Positions 8,939 to 17,629 of a DNA stretch of 64,000 nt are shown piece by piece (position 1 is the stretch's first letter; every line of letters starts with the position of its first letter). The stretch is from Gordonia jinhuaensis (GTDB lineage: Bacteria; Actinomycetota; Actinomycetes; Mycobacteriales; Mycobacteriaceae), in NCBI RefSeq assembly GCF_014639795.1, contig NZ_BMGC01000006.1, positions 1 to 64,000 of the forward strand. Reading direction: 5' to 3'. The position numbers and the translations under genes are program-made. Under the pieces are notes generated by a model. The model did not search any database and was not told where the DNA came from. It was given only the letters and a program-made list of their open reading frames with translations.

Positions 8939-9775
8939 TTACCGACCCGTAACGGGCGCGGTCGGCACCACGTGTCCCAGGCGGCCACCCAACTCGTCAG
9001 CAACCTCGCGCAATACGGCTGCGGCGTCGACGAAGGCGCTCGGCGCGAGACGAAAGGCCGGCGCGGTGATCGACAAGGCTGCCACCACCGCATCCCCGTC
9101 CGACCGGCGTCCAGCTGGCGAGGCCCCGTACACCGGTACAGCCACCGCATTCGTCTCGGGCTCCCATTCCTCGTTCGCCGCGGCCCATCCGTTCGTCCGG
9201 ACCCTGACCAATTCCCGACCCAGCGACTCGGCATCGGTGAGGGTCGCGTGCGTGAAGCGTTCCAGCGGTGCCGACAGCACCTGCGAGATGACGTCGTCGG
9301 TGGCGTGCGCGAGCAGCACCTTGCCTGTCGAGGTGCAGTGCAGCGGAGTGCGGCGGCCGACGTACTGCCTGGTCACCGCGACCATCTGAGCGCCGAGTGT
9401 CTGGGTGATGTTCACCGCGGCACCCGAGTCGAGGATGGCGACATTCGACGTCTCGTTGAGACGTTGGGCCACCCGGTCGCAGGCCACCTGCGCGTCGCCG
9501 ACGAGGTCGATGCGGGCGGCGACCGTGCCGGCCAGGCGCAGCACGCCGAGCCCCAGCCGGTAGGTGCCGCGGTGGGTCTCCTGTTCCACGAGGTTGCGGG
9601 ATTCGAGAGTGGCGAGCAGCCGGAACGCCGTCGAACGGTGCACACCCAGATCGCGCGCGATGTCACTGACGCCCAATTCCGGGTGGTCGGTGAGCAGTTC
9701 GAGTATCCGCGCCGCACGGTCGACCGACTGGACGATGGCGGCGTCGGCCGCGCGGTCGGTGTCACTCGTCGCCAT
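8939..9775 (-). CDS. IclR-family transcriptional regulator of the choline/betaine locus
   Basis: A 278-residue regulator. The N-terminal winged helix-turn-helix (AARILELLTDHPELGVSDIARDLG..STAFRLLATLE, about residues 20-75) is followed by the IclR effector domain (LRLAGTVAARIDLV, PLHCTSTGKVLLAH, NGWAAANEEWEPETNAVAVPV). ATG 9775 has AGGAG 6 nt upstream. It lies between the leftward dmg-sarcosine oxidase unit and the rightward betaine monooxygenase unit. Three copies of a palindrome precede these units, including one 32 nt upstream of its own start, so autoregulation and local control are likely. Effector unknown; choline, betaine or dimethylglycine are candidates. Confidence 0.9.
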   Translation of the reverse strand: MATSDTDRAADAAIVQSVDRAARILELLTDHPELGVSDIARDLGVHRSTAFRLLATLESRNLVEQETHRGTYRLGLGVLRLAGTVAARIDLVGDAQVACDRVAQRLNETSNVAILDSGAAVNITQTLGAQMVAVTRQYVGRRTPLHCTSTGKVLLAHATDDVISQVLSAPLERFTHATLTDAESLGRELVRVRTNGWAAANEEWEPETNAVAVPVYGASPAGRRSDGDAVVAALSITAPAFRLAPSAFVDAAAVLREVADELGGRLGHVVPTAPVTGR

Positions 9776-9806
9776 GGCGTACTCCTGCACTCGTATTCCC
9801 GGGGCA

Positions 9807-9825
9807 TGTTGTCGATGACGCAACA
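9807..9825. promoter_or_regulatory. Putative IclR operator B (upstream of iclR)
   Basis: TGTTGTC-GATGA-CGCAACA: the right arm is perfect and the left arm differs at two positions. The site ends 32 nt from the iclR start codon, consistent with autoregulation. Confidence 0.65.
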
Positions 9826-9934
9826 GGACGGACCGATCGCCGACTGTCACGTAAACACCGTGTAAGACCTGCGCTTTCACGCGTCTGCGGTGGCCAGGTC
9901 GGGTTGACACCCCTCATCGGCCATCGCACACTTG

Positions 9935-9964
9935 TTGCACCTACCGCGCAGTGTTGCGTATGTA
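9935..9964 (+). promoter_or_regulatory. Candidate promoter of the betaine monooxygenase operon
   Basis: TTGCAC (9935-9940) and TATGTA (9959-9964) are separated by 18 bp, and the -10 lies inside operator C. If used, the transcript would carry a leader of about 200 nt before gbcA. Confidence 0.35.
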
Positions 9965-9970
9965 GCAACA
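9952..9970. promoter_or_regulatory. Putative IclR operator C (upstream of gbcA)
   Basis: TGTTGCG-TATGT-AGCAACA is the best match to the motif, with only the innermost base of the right arm off. A related weaker site lies immediately upstream at 9933-9951, giving a tandem arrangement. Overlap with the candidate -10 hexamer would suit repression. Confidence 0.7.
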
Positions 9971-10175
9971 AGCACTCTTCCGCCACCGACCCCACTCCGC
10001 AACTCGAGGACACGTCGCGCGATCGGCGACAGACCACCACCACCGCGCAACGAGGGCATCCGACTCTGCCGCGTCGGTGCCGATCGCGCCTCACTCGCGG
10101 GGCAGGCGTGCGGGGCACCATCGTCCGCGTTTGGGTGACACCGTCGAGTGTCCGTCCGAGAGGCGTCCGTTTCTC

Positions 10176-11495
10176 ATGTCACAGTTGCCCGCTGCCGCAG
10201 CGAACGCCCCGAGCATCGGCGACCCCGCACCCCCGCCGGAGCTCGTCCATCGGGTGAGCGGTCAGAGTCTGCCGGCGCCGTTCTACGTCAGCGACGAGTG
10301 GTTCACCCGCGATATCGACGAGATCTTCTCCGCGCATTGGATTTTCGCCGCCGCCGAAGCCGAGATCCCCGAACCCGGCGACTTCGTGACCGTCACGTTC
10401 GCCACCCGGTCGATCATCGTGATCCGTGACGATGCGAACGAGGTGCGCGCACATCACAACGTGTGCCGCCATCGCGGAGCGCGCCTGTTGACCGAACCTG
10501 CCGGTTCCACGGGCACGATCGTGTGCCGCTACCACTCGTGGACCTACGGCACCGACGGCAACCTCACCTACGCCGATGCGCAGGCCCCCGATTTCGACAA
10601 GACCTGCTTCTCGCTGCGTCCGGTACGTGTGCGCACCATCGCCGGTCTCGTCTTCATCTGCCTCGCCGACCAGCCACCGGCGGACCTCGATGATCTCGCC
10701 GACATCGTCGAGCCGTACCTGCGCCCGCACGACCTGGCCAATGCCAAGGTCGCCAGGCAGACCGACCTGGTGGAGAACGGCAACTGGAAACTGGTGATGG
10801 AGAACAACCGCGAGTGCTATCACTGCGGCGGGCATCCGGAACTGCTCAACGTCTTCTTCCCCACCTGGGGATACAGCGACACCGACGCGATACCCCCGCG
10901 GCTGGGCCCGGTGATGTCGCGGTACCGCCAGGCGACCGAGGAACTGGTGTCCGTCTGGGACCGACTCGGCCTGCCGCACAAGCGGATCGCCCAGCTCGAC
11001 ACCCGTCCTACCGGATTCCACATCGAACGTGAGGCGATGGACCTCGCCGGCGAATCGTTCACCCTCGACGGCACGCTGGCCTGCACGCGACTGCTCACCG
11101 ACCTCGGCGAAGCCCGACTGGGACGGGTCTCGATGCACATGCAACCGAATATGTGGCTGCACATCACCAGCGACCACGGTCTGTTGTTCTCGGTGATCCC
11201 GCTGGCCCCCGACAAGACACTGGTGCGCACCACCTGGCTGGTCCATCGCGATGCGGTCGAGGGGGTGGACTACGACCTCGACCGACTCACCTCGGTGTGG
11301 GATGTCACCAACAGACAAGACGCCGATCTGGTGGAACTCGCCCACAGCGGGATCGCCAGTCCTGCTTATGTTCCCGGGCCCTATGGTCCTTCCGAATTCC
11401 AGGTCGAGGCCTTCGTGAACTGGTATGTGCGCGCACTGCGCGGTGAACACACCTGGCCGCAGGCGGCCGAGGACCCCGACGGGAGCCACCGATGA
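10176..11495 (+). CDS. gbcA: Glycine betaine monooxygenase, Rieske oxygenase subunit
   Basis: A 439-residue Rieske non-haem iron oxygenase. The [2Fe-2S] ligands are C97-x-H99 and C117-x2-H120 (CRHRGARLL, CRYHSWTYG). The mononuclear iron site includes H216 and H220 in NNRECYHCGGH. In GbcA-type enzymes the reaction is betaine + O2 to dimethylglycine + formaldehyde, with electrons from the reductase encoded next. The assignment rests on family resemblance plus position between betaine-forming and dimethylglycine-using enzymes; carnitine or stachydrine oxygenases are alternatives. The start is placed at MSQLPAAA; earlier in-frame codons look non-coding. It overlaps the next gene by ATGA. Confidence 0.85.
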   Translation: MSQLPAAAANAPSIGDPAPPPELVHRVSGQSLPAPFYVSDEWFTRDIDEIFSAHWIFAAAEAEIPEPGDFVTVTFATRSIIVIRDDANEVRAHHNVCRHRGARLLTEPAGSTGTIVCRYHSWTYGTDGNLTYADAQAPDFDKTCFSLRPVRVRTIAGLVFICLADQPPADLDDLADIVEPYLRPHDLANAKVARQTDLVENGNWKLVMENNRECYHCGGHPELLNVFFPTWGYSDTDAIPPRLGPVMSRYRQATEELVSVWDRLGLPHKRIAQLDTRPTGFHIEREAMDLAGESFTLDGTLACTRLLTDLGEARLGRVSMHMQPNMWLHITSDHGLLFSVIPLAPDKTLVRTTWLVHRDAVEGVDYDLDRLTSVWDVTNRQDADLVELAHSGIASPAYVPGPYGPSEFQVEAFVNWYVRALRGEHTWPQAAEDPDGSHR

Positions 11496-12553
11496 CGAGG
11501 TCACAGGGACCGCTGCGGCTCATGTGCTCGGGACGCCGGGCACTGACCGAGGCCATGACCGAGTTCGCCTTCACCCCGCTCGACGAACGGCCGGTGGAGT
11601 TCGTGGCCGGACAGTTCCTCACGTTCGCATTCGACATCGACGGGCGGCGGATCGAACGCTGCTACAGCATCACCTCGGCAGCGGGCCGCCGTGACGAACT
11701 GACCATCGCGGTCAAACATGGTGGGAACGGGTATGTCTCGACGTGGCTGCACGAGAACCTCATACCGGGGACATGCGTGCACGCATTCGGCCCGCTCGGT
11801 CGCTTCACCCTGCCGCAGACACCGACGAGCGGACTGCTTCTCGTCTCCGCGGGAAGCGGCATCACGCCGATCATGTCGATGTTGCGCTCACTCACCGATG
11901 CGTCGGCCGCCGGATCCACGGCCCACCGGCCCGCCGACGTCGTGGTCCTCCACGTCGCCCGCACCGCCGCCGAGGTCGCCTTTCGTGACGAGCTCGAGGA
12001 ACTCACGCGACTGCACCCCAACCTGCGGCTCACCCTCGCCTATTCGGGCGCCACCACCGCTGCGCCGGGCGGCGCAGAGCCGCAGGACCGGCGAACTGAA
12101 GAACGCAGCGGACGTGTCGACGCGACACTGCTGGGCGACATCTGCGGCGACCTCGCGACCCGGGAGGTCTTCCTGTGCGGGCCGGGTGGATTCCGGGCGC
12201 ATGTGCGCACCCACCTACTCGCCGCGGGCGTGCCGTTGGCCAGGATTCACGAGGAGAGCTTCGGGTTCGCGATGCCCCAACCGGCCACCTGTGGTCTCCG
12301 GGTGGATTTCAGCCGACGAGCACGACACGTCACCGTGGCGCCCGGTTCGACGATCCTCGCGGCCGCCGCCGCCGCGGGGGTGACGGTGCCGTCCTCCTGC
12401 GGCATCGGGGTGTGCGGGTCGTGCAAGGTGGCCAAGGTCTCCGGCGAGGTGGCGATGAACCATCAGGGGGGAATCGCGGCGCGCGAGATCGCTGCAGGCA
12501 AGATCCTGCTGTGTTGTTCGGAGCCGCTCACTCCGGTCGTGATCGACTTCTGA
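11492..12553 (+). CDS. gbcB: Glycine betaine monooxygenase reductase subunit
   Basis: A 353-residue ferredoxin-NAD(P)H reductase of the phthalate-dioxygenase-reductase-like class. It has an FAD domain with RCYSITS, an NAD domain with SAGSGITPIMSML and CGPGGF, and a C-terminal plant-type [2Fe-2S] domain with CGIGVCGSCK...LLCC. It would take electrons from NADH and hand them to the Rieske subunit. The start codon overlaps the gbcA stop by 4 bp, so the two subunits are translationally coupled. One internal segment (residues about 190-205, PGGAEPQDRRTEERSG) looks like a poorly conserved loop insertion. Confidence 0.88.
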   Translation: MTRSQGPLRLMCSGRRALTEAMTEFAFTPLDERPVEFVAGQFLTFAFDIDGRRIERCYSITSAAGRRDELTIAVKHGGNGYVSTWLHENLIPGTCVHAFGPLGRFTLPQTPTSGLLLVSAGSGITPIMSMLRSLTDASAAGSTAHRPADVVVLHVARTAAEVAFRDELEELTRLHPNLRLTLAYSGATTAAPGGAEPQDRRTEERSGRVDATLLGDICGDLATREVFLCGPGGFRAHVRTHLLAAGVPLARIHEESFGFAMPQPATCGLRVDFSRRARHVTVAPGSTILAAAAAAGVTVPSSCGIGVCGSCKVAKVSGEVAMNHQGGIAAREIAAGKILLCCSEPLTPVVIDF

Positions 12554-12634
12554 GCGCATGGGCGACCACCGAGAGCGATCCCGGCAGCTGCCGGATCGCC
12601 CCACCCCGCCCCAGACGAGAGGTGCATACTGACA

Positions 12635-14224
12635 GTGTCCGAGACACGTTCGTCCGAGCAGACCACCGCCTCACCGCTGATCGGTGAGACGCAGCTCTAC
12701 ATCGACGGTCGATGGCGCCACGCCAGCGACGGATCCACCCGCGACATCGTCAACCCCGCCACCGGCGCGACGTTCATGACGGTCGACGAGGCCACACCGG
12801 CGGATGCGACCGCAGCGATCACCGCCGCCCGGCGGGCATTCGATCACGGGGAATGGCCGAGGACACCGGTCGCCGAGCGTGCGGCACTGCTGCGGCGTAT
12901 CGCCGACCTGGTGGCGGCCAACAGAGCGGAACTGTCGCGGCTGGAGACACTCGACACCGGCAAGACGCTGGCCGAAAGCCTCATCGACCTCACCGACGTC
13001 GAATCGGTGCTGCGCTACTACGCCAGTCTGGTGGAGGTCACCGCCGACCGCGCCGTCGACGTGGGCAACCCGGCGGTGATCAGTCGCGTGGTCCGTGAAC
13101 CGATCGGTGTCTGCGTGCTCATCGCTCCGTGGAACTATCCGCTCCTGCAGATGTCGTGGAAGATCGCTCCGGCCCTGGCCGCCGGATGCACGATGGTGGC
13201 CAAGCCCTCGGAGGTGACGCCGTTGTCGACCATCGCGTTCGTCCTACTGTGCGAGCAGGCCGGGGTGGCGCCGGGTGTGCTGAACCTGCTGCAGGGAGCG
13301 GGATCGTCACTGGGTCCGGCCCTCACCGACACCGACGACGTGGACTTCATCTCCTTCACCGGCGGGCTGTCCACCGGCAGGGTGATCTCGGCGACCGCGG
13401 CCCAGCACATCACCAAGGTCGCTGTCGAACTCGGCGGCAAGAATCCGCACATCGTGTTCGCCGACGCCGACTGGGAATCCGCCGTCGATCTCGTGCTCAC
13501 CGGCGTGTTCCTGCATTCGGGGCAGGTGTGTTCCGCGGGCACACGTGTGATCGTCGAGGAGTCGATCGCCGACGACTTCGTCGATGCACTGGTCACCGCC
13601 ACATCGCAGATCCGGATCGGCGACGGCCTCGACCCCCGATCGGCCACTGGGCCGTTGGTGTCGCAGGCACAGCTGGACAAGATGACCGACTATGTGGCGT
13701 CGGCATTGGCAGAGGGAGCCGTACTCCGCACCGGCGGAGGCGCGCCGGAATCAGCGGACCGCCACCCCGGTGGATACTGGTTCTCTCCCACCATCTTCGA
13801 CCACTGCGACAGAAGCATGCGCATCGTGCGCGAGGAGACCTTCGGTCCGATCCTCACCGTCGAACGGTTCACCACCGAGGCGCAGGCGTTGGCTCTGGGG
13901 AACGACACCGACTATGGCCTCGCCGCCGGCGTGCAGACCTCCGACGCCGCGGTCGCGGCCCGGATGACGCGCGGACTGCGACACGGCACCGTGTGGTGCA
14001 ACGACTTCGGCTACTACACACCAGCCGCCGAGTGGGGCGGATTCGGCAAGTCGGGCAACGGACGTGAGCTCGGACCAACCGGTTTGGCGGAATACCAAGA
14101 GACCAAACATATCTGGCACAACACTGCGCCGACGGCGCCGCGGTGGTTCACTTCGGAGGGGACACATCGTGACGACATCAAAAACGACGACATCAGGAAC
14201 GACGACACCGGACAGCACGGCTGA
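12635..14224 (+). CDS. betB: Betaine-aldehyde dehydrogenase (BetB-type)
   Basis: A 529-residue NAD(P)-dependent aldehyde dehydrogenase predicted to oxidise betaine aldehyde to glycine betaine. APWNYPLLQMSWKIAPALAAG is the cofactor-binding region, Glu265 in VELGGKNP the general base and Cys299 in SGQVCSAG the nucleophile; LREETFGPILTVE-type motifs follow. GTG 12635 is used; the ribosome site is weak (GAGAGG about 13 nt upstream). The last 30 residues (FTSEGTHRDDIKNDDIRNDD...) are a low-complexity hydrophilic tail not typical of the family, and they overlap the next gene's start by 56 nt. Choline oxidase can perform the same step, so the enzyme may be partly redundant. Confidence 0.85.
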   Translation: MSETRSSEQTTASPLIGETQLYIDGRWRHASDGSTRDIVNPATGATFMTVDEATPADATAAITAARRAFDHGEWPRTPVAERAALLRRIADLVAANRAELSRLETLDTGKTLAESLIDLTDVESVLRYYASLVEVTADRAVDVGNPAVISRVVREPIGVCVLIAPWNYPLLQMSWKIAPALAAGCTMVAKPSEVTPLSTIAFVLLCEQAGVAPGVLNLLQGAGSSLGPALTDTDDVDFISFTGGLSTGRVISATAAQHITKVAVELGGKNPHIVFADADWESAVDLVLTGVFLHSGQVCSAGTRVIVEESIADDFVDALVTATSQIRIGDGLDPRSATGPLVSQAQLDKMTDYVASALAEGAVLRTGGGAPESADRHPGGYWFSPTIFDHCDRSMRIVREETFGPILTVERFTTEAQALALGNDTDYGLAAGVQTSDAAVAARMTRGLRHGTVWCNDFGYYTPAAEWGGFGKSGNGRELGPTGLAEYQETKHIWHNTAPTAPRWFTSEGTHRDDIKNDDIRNDDTGQHG

Positions 14225-15812
14225 GGGCGGATCGGACGGACTCGAGGAATTCGGGTACAAGCAGTCACTCGATCGCAGCATCGGCAAATTCGCCAGTTTC
14301 GCTGCCGGGGTCAGCTACATCTCCATACTCACCGGCACCTTTCAGTTGTTCTACTTCGGATTCGGGACCGCCGGACCCGGCTATCTCTGGTCGTGGCCGA
14401 TCGTCTTCGTCGGGCAGCTCTGTGTCGCACTGTGTTTCATGGAGCTCGCCGCGAAGTATCCGGTCGCCGGATCGGTGTACAACTGGGCCAAGCGGCTGGG
14501 GTCCCAATTCGTGGGATGGTCGGCGGGATGGCTGATGTTCACCGCGTCGGTGGTCACGCTTGCGGCAGTGGTGCTCGCACTGCAGCTGAACCTGCCCCGG
14601 CTGTGGAGCGGGTTCCAGTTCTACGGCAGTGACGACAACGCCACCGACTATGCGGTCAACGCAGTGATATTGGGCGCCATCATGATCGCCATCACCACCG
14701 CGATCAACGCCTGGAGCGTGCGACTCATGGCGCTCATCAACAGCATCGGCGTGTTCGTCGAGCTGATCGCCGCGATCCTCATCGCGATCATCCTCGCGTG
14801 CAACGTGACTCGTGGCCCGCAGGTGTTCTTCTCCACGCATGGTTATGGGGCCGGCGAGAGCGGCGGATACCTCGGCGCATTTCTGGTCGCCTCGCTGGCC
14901 TCCGGCTACGTCATGTACGGATTCGACACCGCGAGTTCGCTCGGCGAGGAGACGGTGGAGCCGCGCCGCACCGCGCCGAAGGCGATCCTGCGTGCCATCC
15001 TCGCCTCGTTCGTCATCGGCGGAGCGATCCTGGTGTTCGCCATCATGGCCGCACCCGACCTCAAGGATCCGGCACTGGGCCAGCCCACCGGCAGCCTGCA
15101 GTACATCGTCGAATCGGTGATGTGGGGACCGCTGGGCAAGGTCTTCCTCATCTGCATCGTCATCGCGGTGATCGTCTGCTCGCTGGCGGTGCACACCGCG
15201 GCCATCCGATTGATGTTCGCGATGGCACGCGACAACGCGCTGCCCTTCGGTGAGCGACTGGCCCGCGTCGATCCGAAGCGGCAGACGCCGGTGGTGCCGG
15301 CCCTGGTGGTGGGTGCGGTGGCGATCGTGATCCTGGTGATCAACATCGACCAGCCCAAGATCTTCACGGTCCTCACCTCGATCGCGATCATCATGATCTA
15401 TCTCGCCTACCTGTTGGTGACCGCTCCGATGCTGCTCAAGCGGGCCCGCGGGCAATGGCCACCGGCCGACCTCGCCGAGGGCGGCTACTTCACCATGGGC
15501 CGCTGGGGGGTGCTGGTGAACATCGTCGCGGTGGTGTGGGGTGTGGCGATGGCACTCAACCTCGCCTGGCCGCGCGTATCGGTGTACGGCACACCGTGGT
15601 TCAACACGTGGGGCGCTTTCGTCTACATCGGGGTGATCTTCGGCGCCGGCCTGCTCTGGTACGCGACCGTGGGACGGCGCAACATCGGGGTCCTCGCCAG
15701 CCACAGCTCCACCGGTGCGGGAGCGACGGCCACCACGTCGGGCGTCAGCTCGCCGATCGACGGTGCGGTTACCGGCACCACCGCGGGTTCGGCCATCGCC
15801 GAGGAGGCCTGA
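14169..15812 (+). CDS. APC-superfamily permease, probable choline/betaine uptake
   Basis: A 547-residue polytopic membrane protein of the amino acid-polyamine-organocation family with about 12 hydrophobic segments (first ASFAAGVSYISILTGTFQLFYFGFG). The GTG start has GGAGG 9 nt upstream and lies inside the end of the aldehyde dehydrogenase gene in another frame, so the N-terminus (TTSKTTTSGTTT...) is a Thr/Ser-rich cytoplasmic tail. It sits in the choline-to-betaine operon, 4 bp before choline oxidase, which suggests it imports choline or a related quaternary amine. Substrate is inference from context only; amino-acid or ethanolamine transport is possible. Confidence 0.8.
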   Translation: MTTSKTTTSGTTTPDSTAEGGSDGLEEFGYKQSLDRSIGKFASFAAGVSYISILTGTFQLFYFGFGTAGPGYLWSWPIVFVGQLCVALCFMELAAKYPVAGSVYNWAKRLGSQFVGWSAGWLMFTASVVTLAAVVLALQLNLPRLWSGFQFYGSDDNATDYAVNAVILGAIMIAITTAINAWSVRLMALINSIGVFVELIAAILIAIILACNVTRGPQVFFSTHGYGAGESGGYLGAFLVASLASGYVMYGFDTASSLGEETVEPRRTAPKAILRAILASFVIGGAILVFAIMAAPDLKDPALGQPTGSLQYIVESVMWGPLGKVFLICIVIAVIVCSLAVHTAAIRLMFAMARDNALPFGERLARVDPKRQTPVVPALVVGAVAIVILVINIDQPKIFTVLTSIAIIMIYLAYLLVTAPMLLKRARGQWPPADLAEGGYFTMGRWGVLVNIVAVVWGVAMALNLAWPRVSVYGTPWFNTWGAFVYIGVIFGAGLLWYATVGRRNIGVLASHSSTGAGATATTSGVSSPIDGAVTGTTAGSAIAEEA

Positions 15813-15816
15813 CACC

Positions 15817-17385
15817 GTGGAGAAGACCTACGATTTCGTCATCGCCGGCGGCGGCACCGCAGGCTGCGTGCTGGCCTCCCGGCTCTCCGAGGACCCCGAC
15901 GTCACGGTCTGCCTCGTCGAGGCCGGGCCCAGCGATGTGGGTGACGACAACATCCTGGTGCTCAGCGAATGGATGCACCTGCTCGACTCCGGCTACGACT
16001 GGGACTATCCCGTGGAGCCGCAGGAGCGGGGCAACAGCTTCCTGCGCCATGCGCGTGCGAAGGTGCTCGGCGGATGCTCCTCGCACAATTCATGTATCGC
16101 GTTCTGGCCGTTGGCGCAGGGGCTCAAGGACTGGGAAGCCGCAGGAGCAACCGGGTGGGGGCCCGAGGGTGTGCTGCCGTATGTGTCGCGGGTGGAGAAC
16201 AACACCGCGCACGGCTCCTATCAGGGCTACCCGCATGGACACAGTGGCCCGGTACGCATCCGTGACGTCGGACCCGTCGACCCGTGCGGTGCGGCCGTGC
16301 TCGAGGCCGCGGCCGCGCTCGGACTGCCGACGGTCGACTTCAACCGCGGCGACTGGGAACCCAACGGCGCGGGGTGGCTGCAGATCAACGCCGACGAGAA
16401 CGGCATCCGCATGTCGTCCTCGCACGCCTATCTGCATCCGATCCTCGGGACACGGCCCAACCTCACCGTCCTCACCGACAGCTGGATCAGCGAGATACTC
16501 ATCGACGACACGATGCGCGCCACCGGAATCCGCTATCAGCGACCCGACCTCACCGGATTCGACATCGCCACCGCCGACCGCGAGGTGATCGTGACCGCCG
16601 GCGCGATCGATACACCGAAGTTGTTGATGCTCAGCGGAATCGGCCCGGGCGCCCATCTCGCCGAGATGGGGGTGCCGGTACGTGTCGACGCAGCCGGCGT
16701 GGGTGAGAACCTCGACGACCACGTGGAAGGGCTGGTGTTCTGGGAGGCATCGCGACCGATGGTCACCGAGTCGACGCAATGGTGGGAGATCGGGCTGTTC
16801 GCGACCACCGAGGCGGGGCTGGACCACTCCGACCTGATGATGCACTACGGCAGCGTCCCGTTCGACATGAACACGCTGCGGTGGGGATATCCGACGACCG
16901 ACAACGGCTTCTGCCTCACCCCCAATGTCACGCAGGGACGATCACGAGGGACCGTGCGGCTGCGCTCACGCGATTTCCGCGATCGCGCGCGGGTCGATCC
17001 GCGCTACTTCACCGACCCCGAGGGGCATGACGAGTCGGTGATGCTCGCCGGGCTGCGGCTCGCACGCGATATCGCAGCCCAGCACCCGTTGCGGGAGTGG
17101 GTGGCCCGCGAACTGGCACCGGGTCCGGATGCGGTGACCGACGACGATCTCATCGACTACATGCACAAGACCCACAACACCGTGTACCACCCCGCCGGCA
17201 CCGCGCAGATGGGTTCGGTCGCCGACCCGATGGCCGTGCTCGACCCGGCGCTGCGGGTCAAAGGGGTGCGGGGTCTGCGCGTGGTCGACGCGTCGGCCAT
17301 GCCGAAACTGCCCGTGGTGAACCCGAACATCACGGTGATGACCATGGCCGAGAAGTGCGCGGATCTGATCCGCGCCGACTGGTGA
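15817..17385 (+). CDS. codA: Choline oxidase
   Basis: A 522-residue GMC flavoprotein. Several stretches match Arthrobacter choline oxidase from memory: GYDWDYP.EPQ, MRHARAKV-like RHARAKVLGGCSSHNSCIAFW, STQWWEIG and MMHYGSVPFDMNTLR. The FAD-linking His corresponds to His90 in SSHNS, and the catalytic His and Asn to His458 (YHPAGT) and the NPN motif near 504. It oxidises choline to betaine aldehyde and on to glycine betaine, using O2 and making H2O2. Membrane choline dehydrogenase BetA is a paralogous alternative but matches less well. GTG 15817 follows GGAGG by 9 nt. Last gene of the rightward operon. Confidence 0.9.
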   Translation: MEKTYDFVIAGGGTAGCVLASRLSEDPDVTVCLVEAGPSDVGDDNILVLSEWMHLLDSGYDWDYPVEPQERGNSFLRHARAKVLGGCSSHNSCIAFWPLAQGLKDWEAAGATGWGPEGVLPYVSRVENNTAHGSYQGYPHGHSGPVRIRDVGPVDPCGAAVLEAAAALGLPTVDFNRGDWEPNGAGWLQINADENGIRMSSSHAYLHPILGTRPNLTVLTDSWISEILIDDTMRATGIRYQRPDLTGFDIATADREVIVTAGAIDTPKLLMLSGIGPGAHLAEMGVPVRVDAAGVGENLDDHVEGLVFWEASRPMVTESTQWWEIGLFATTEAGLDHSDLMMHYGSVPFDMNTLRWGYPTTDNGFCLTPNVTQGRSRGTVRLRSRDFRDRARVDPRYFTDPEGHDESVMLAGLRLARDIAAQHPLREWVARELAPGPDAVTDDDLIDYMHKTHNTVYHPAGTAQMGSVADPMAVLDPALRVKGVRGLRVVDASAMPKLPVVNPNITVMTMAEKCADLIRADW

Positions 17386-17410
17386 CCGCTGTGGTGTTCA
17401 TCACTTCATC

Positions 17411-17426
17411 CCCCGGGATTTCGGGG
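17411..17426 (+). terminator. Weak hairpin after choline oxidase
   Basis: CCCCG-GGATTT-CGGGG forms a 5-bp stem 25 nt after the codA stop, without a clear T-tract. Possible operon end. Confidence 0.3.
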
Positions 17427-17629
17427 CTTCGCGCGAACCCTGGCACCGTGATCTACAGGTGACCCATGCGGCGGCTAAGCAGCACATTCGGGTCACCCCA
17501 CATCACGACTGCACGAATCTTTGTTATCAGGAACCCCAGAATTCACTTCCGTAACAGCGTGTCGGTCCTTAGACTCTCTCACGGGCATCTGTCACCGCAC
17601 CACCAGTCGCCGACGAGGGGAACCCACCG

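Larger units (their letters stand above)
9776..10175. other. Divergent regulatory region iclR / gbcA
   Basis: A 400-bp non-coding region holding operator B next to iclR, operator C, a weaker related site at 9933-9951 (TGTTGCA-CCTAC-CGCGCAG) and a candidate promoter for the monooxygenase operon. The roughly 200 bp between that promoter and the gbcA start contain no convincing gene. Confidence 0.7.

Noticed and set aside
14265-15815. 516-codon minus-strand reading frame
   Set aside because: Antisense to the APC permease; His/Asp/Arg-rich with no known domain.
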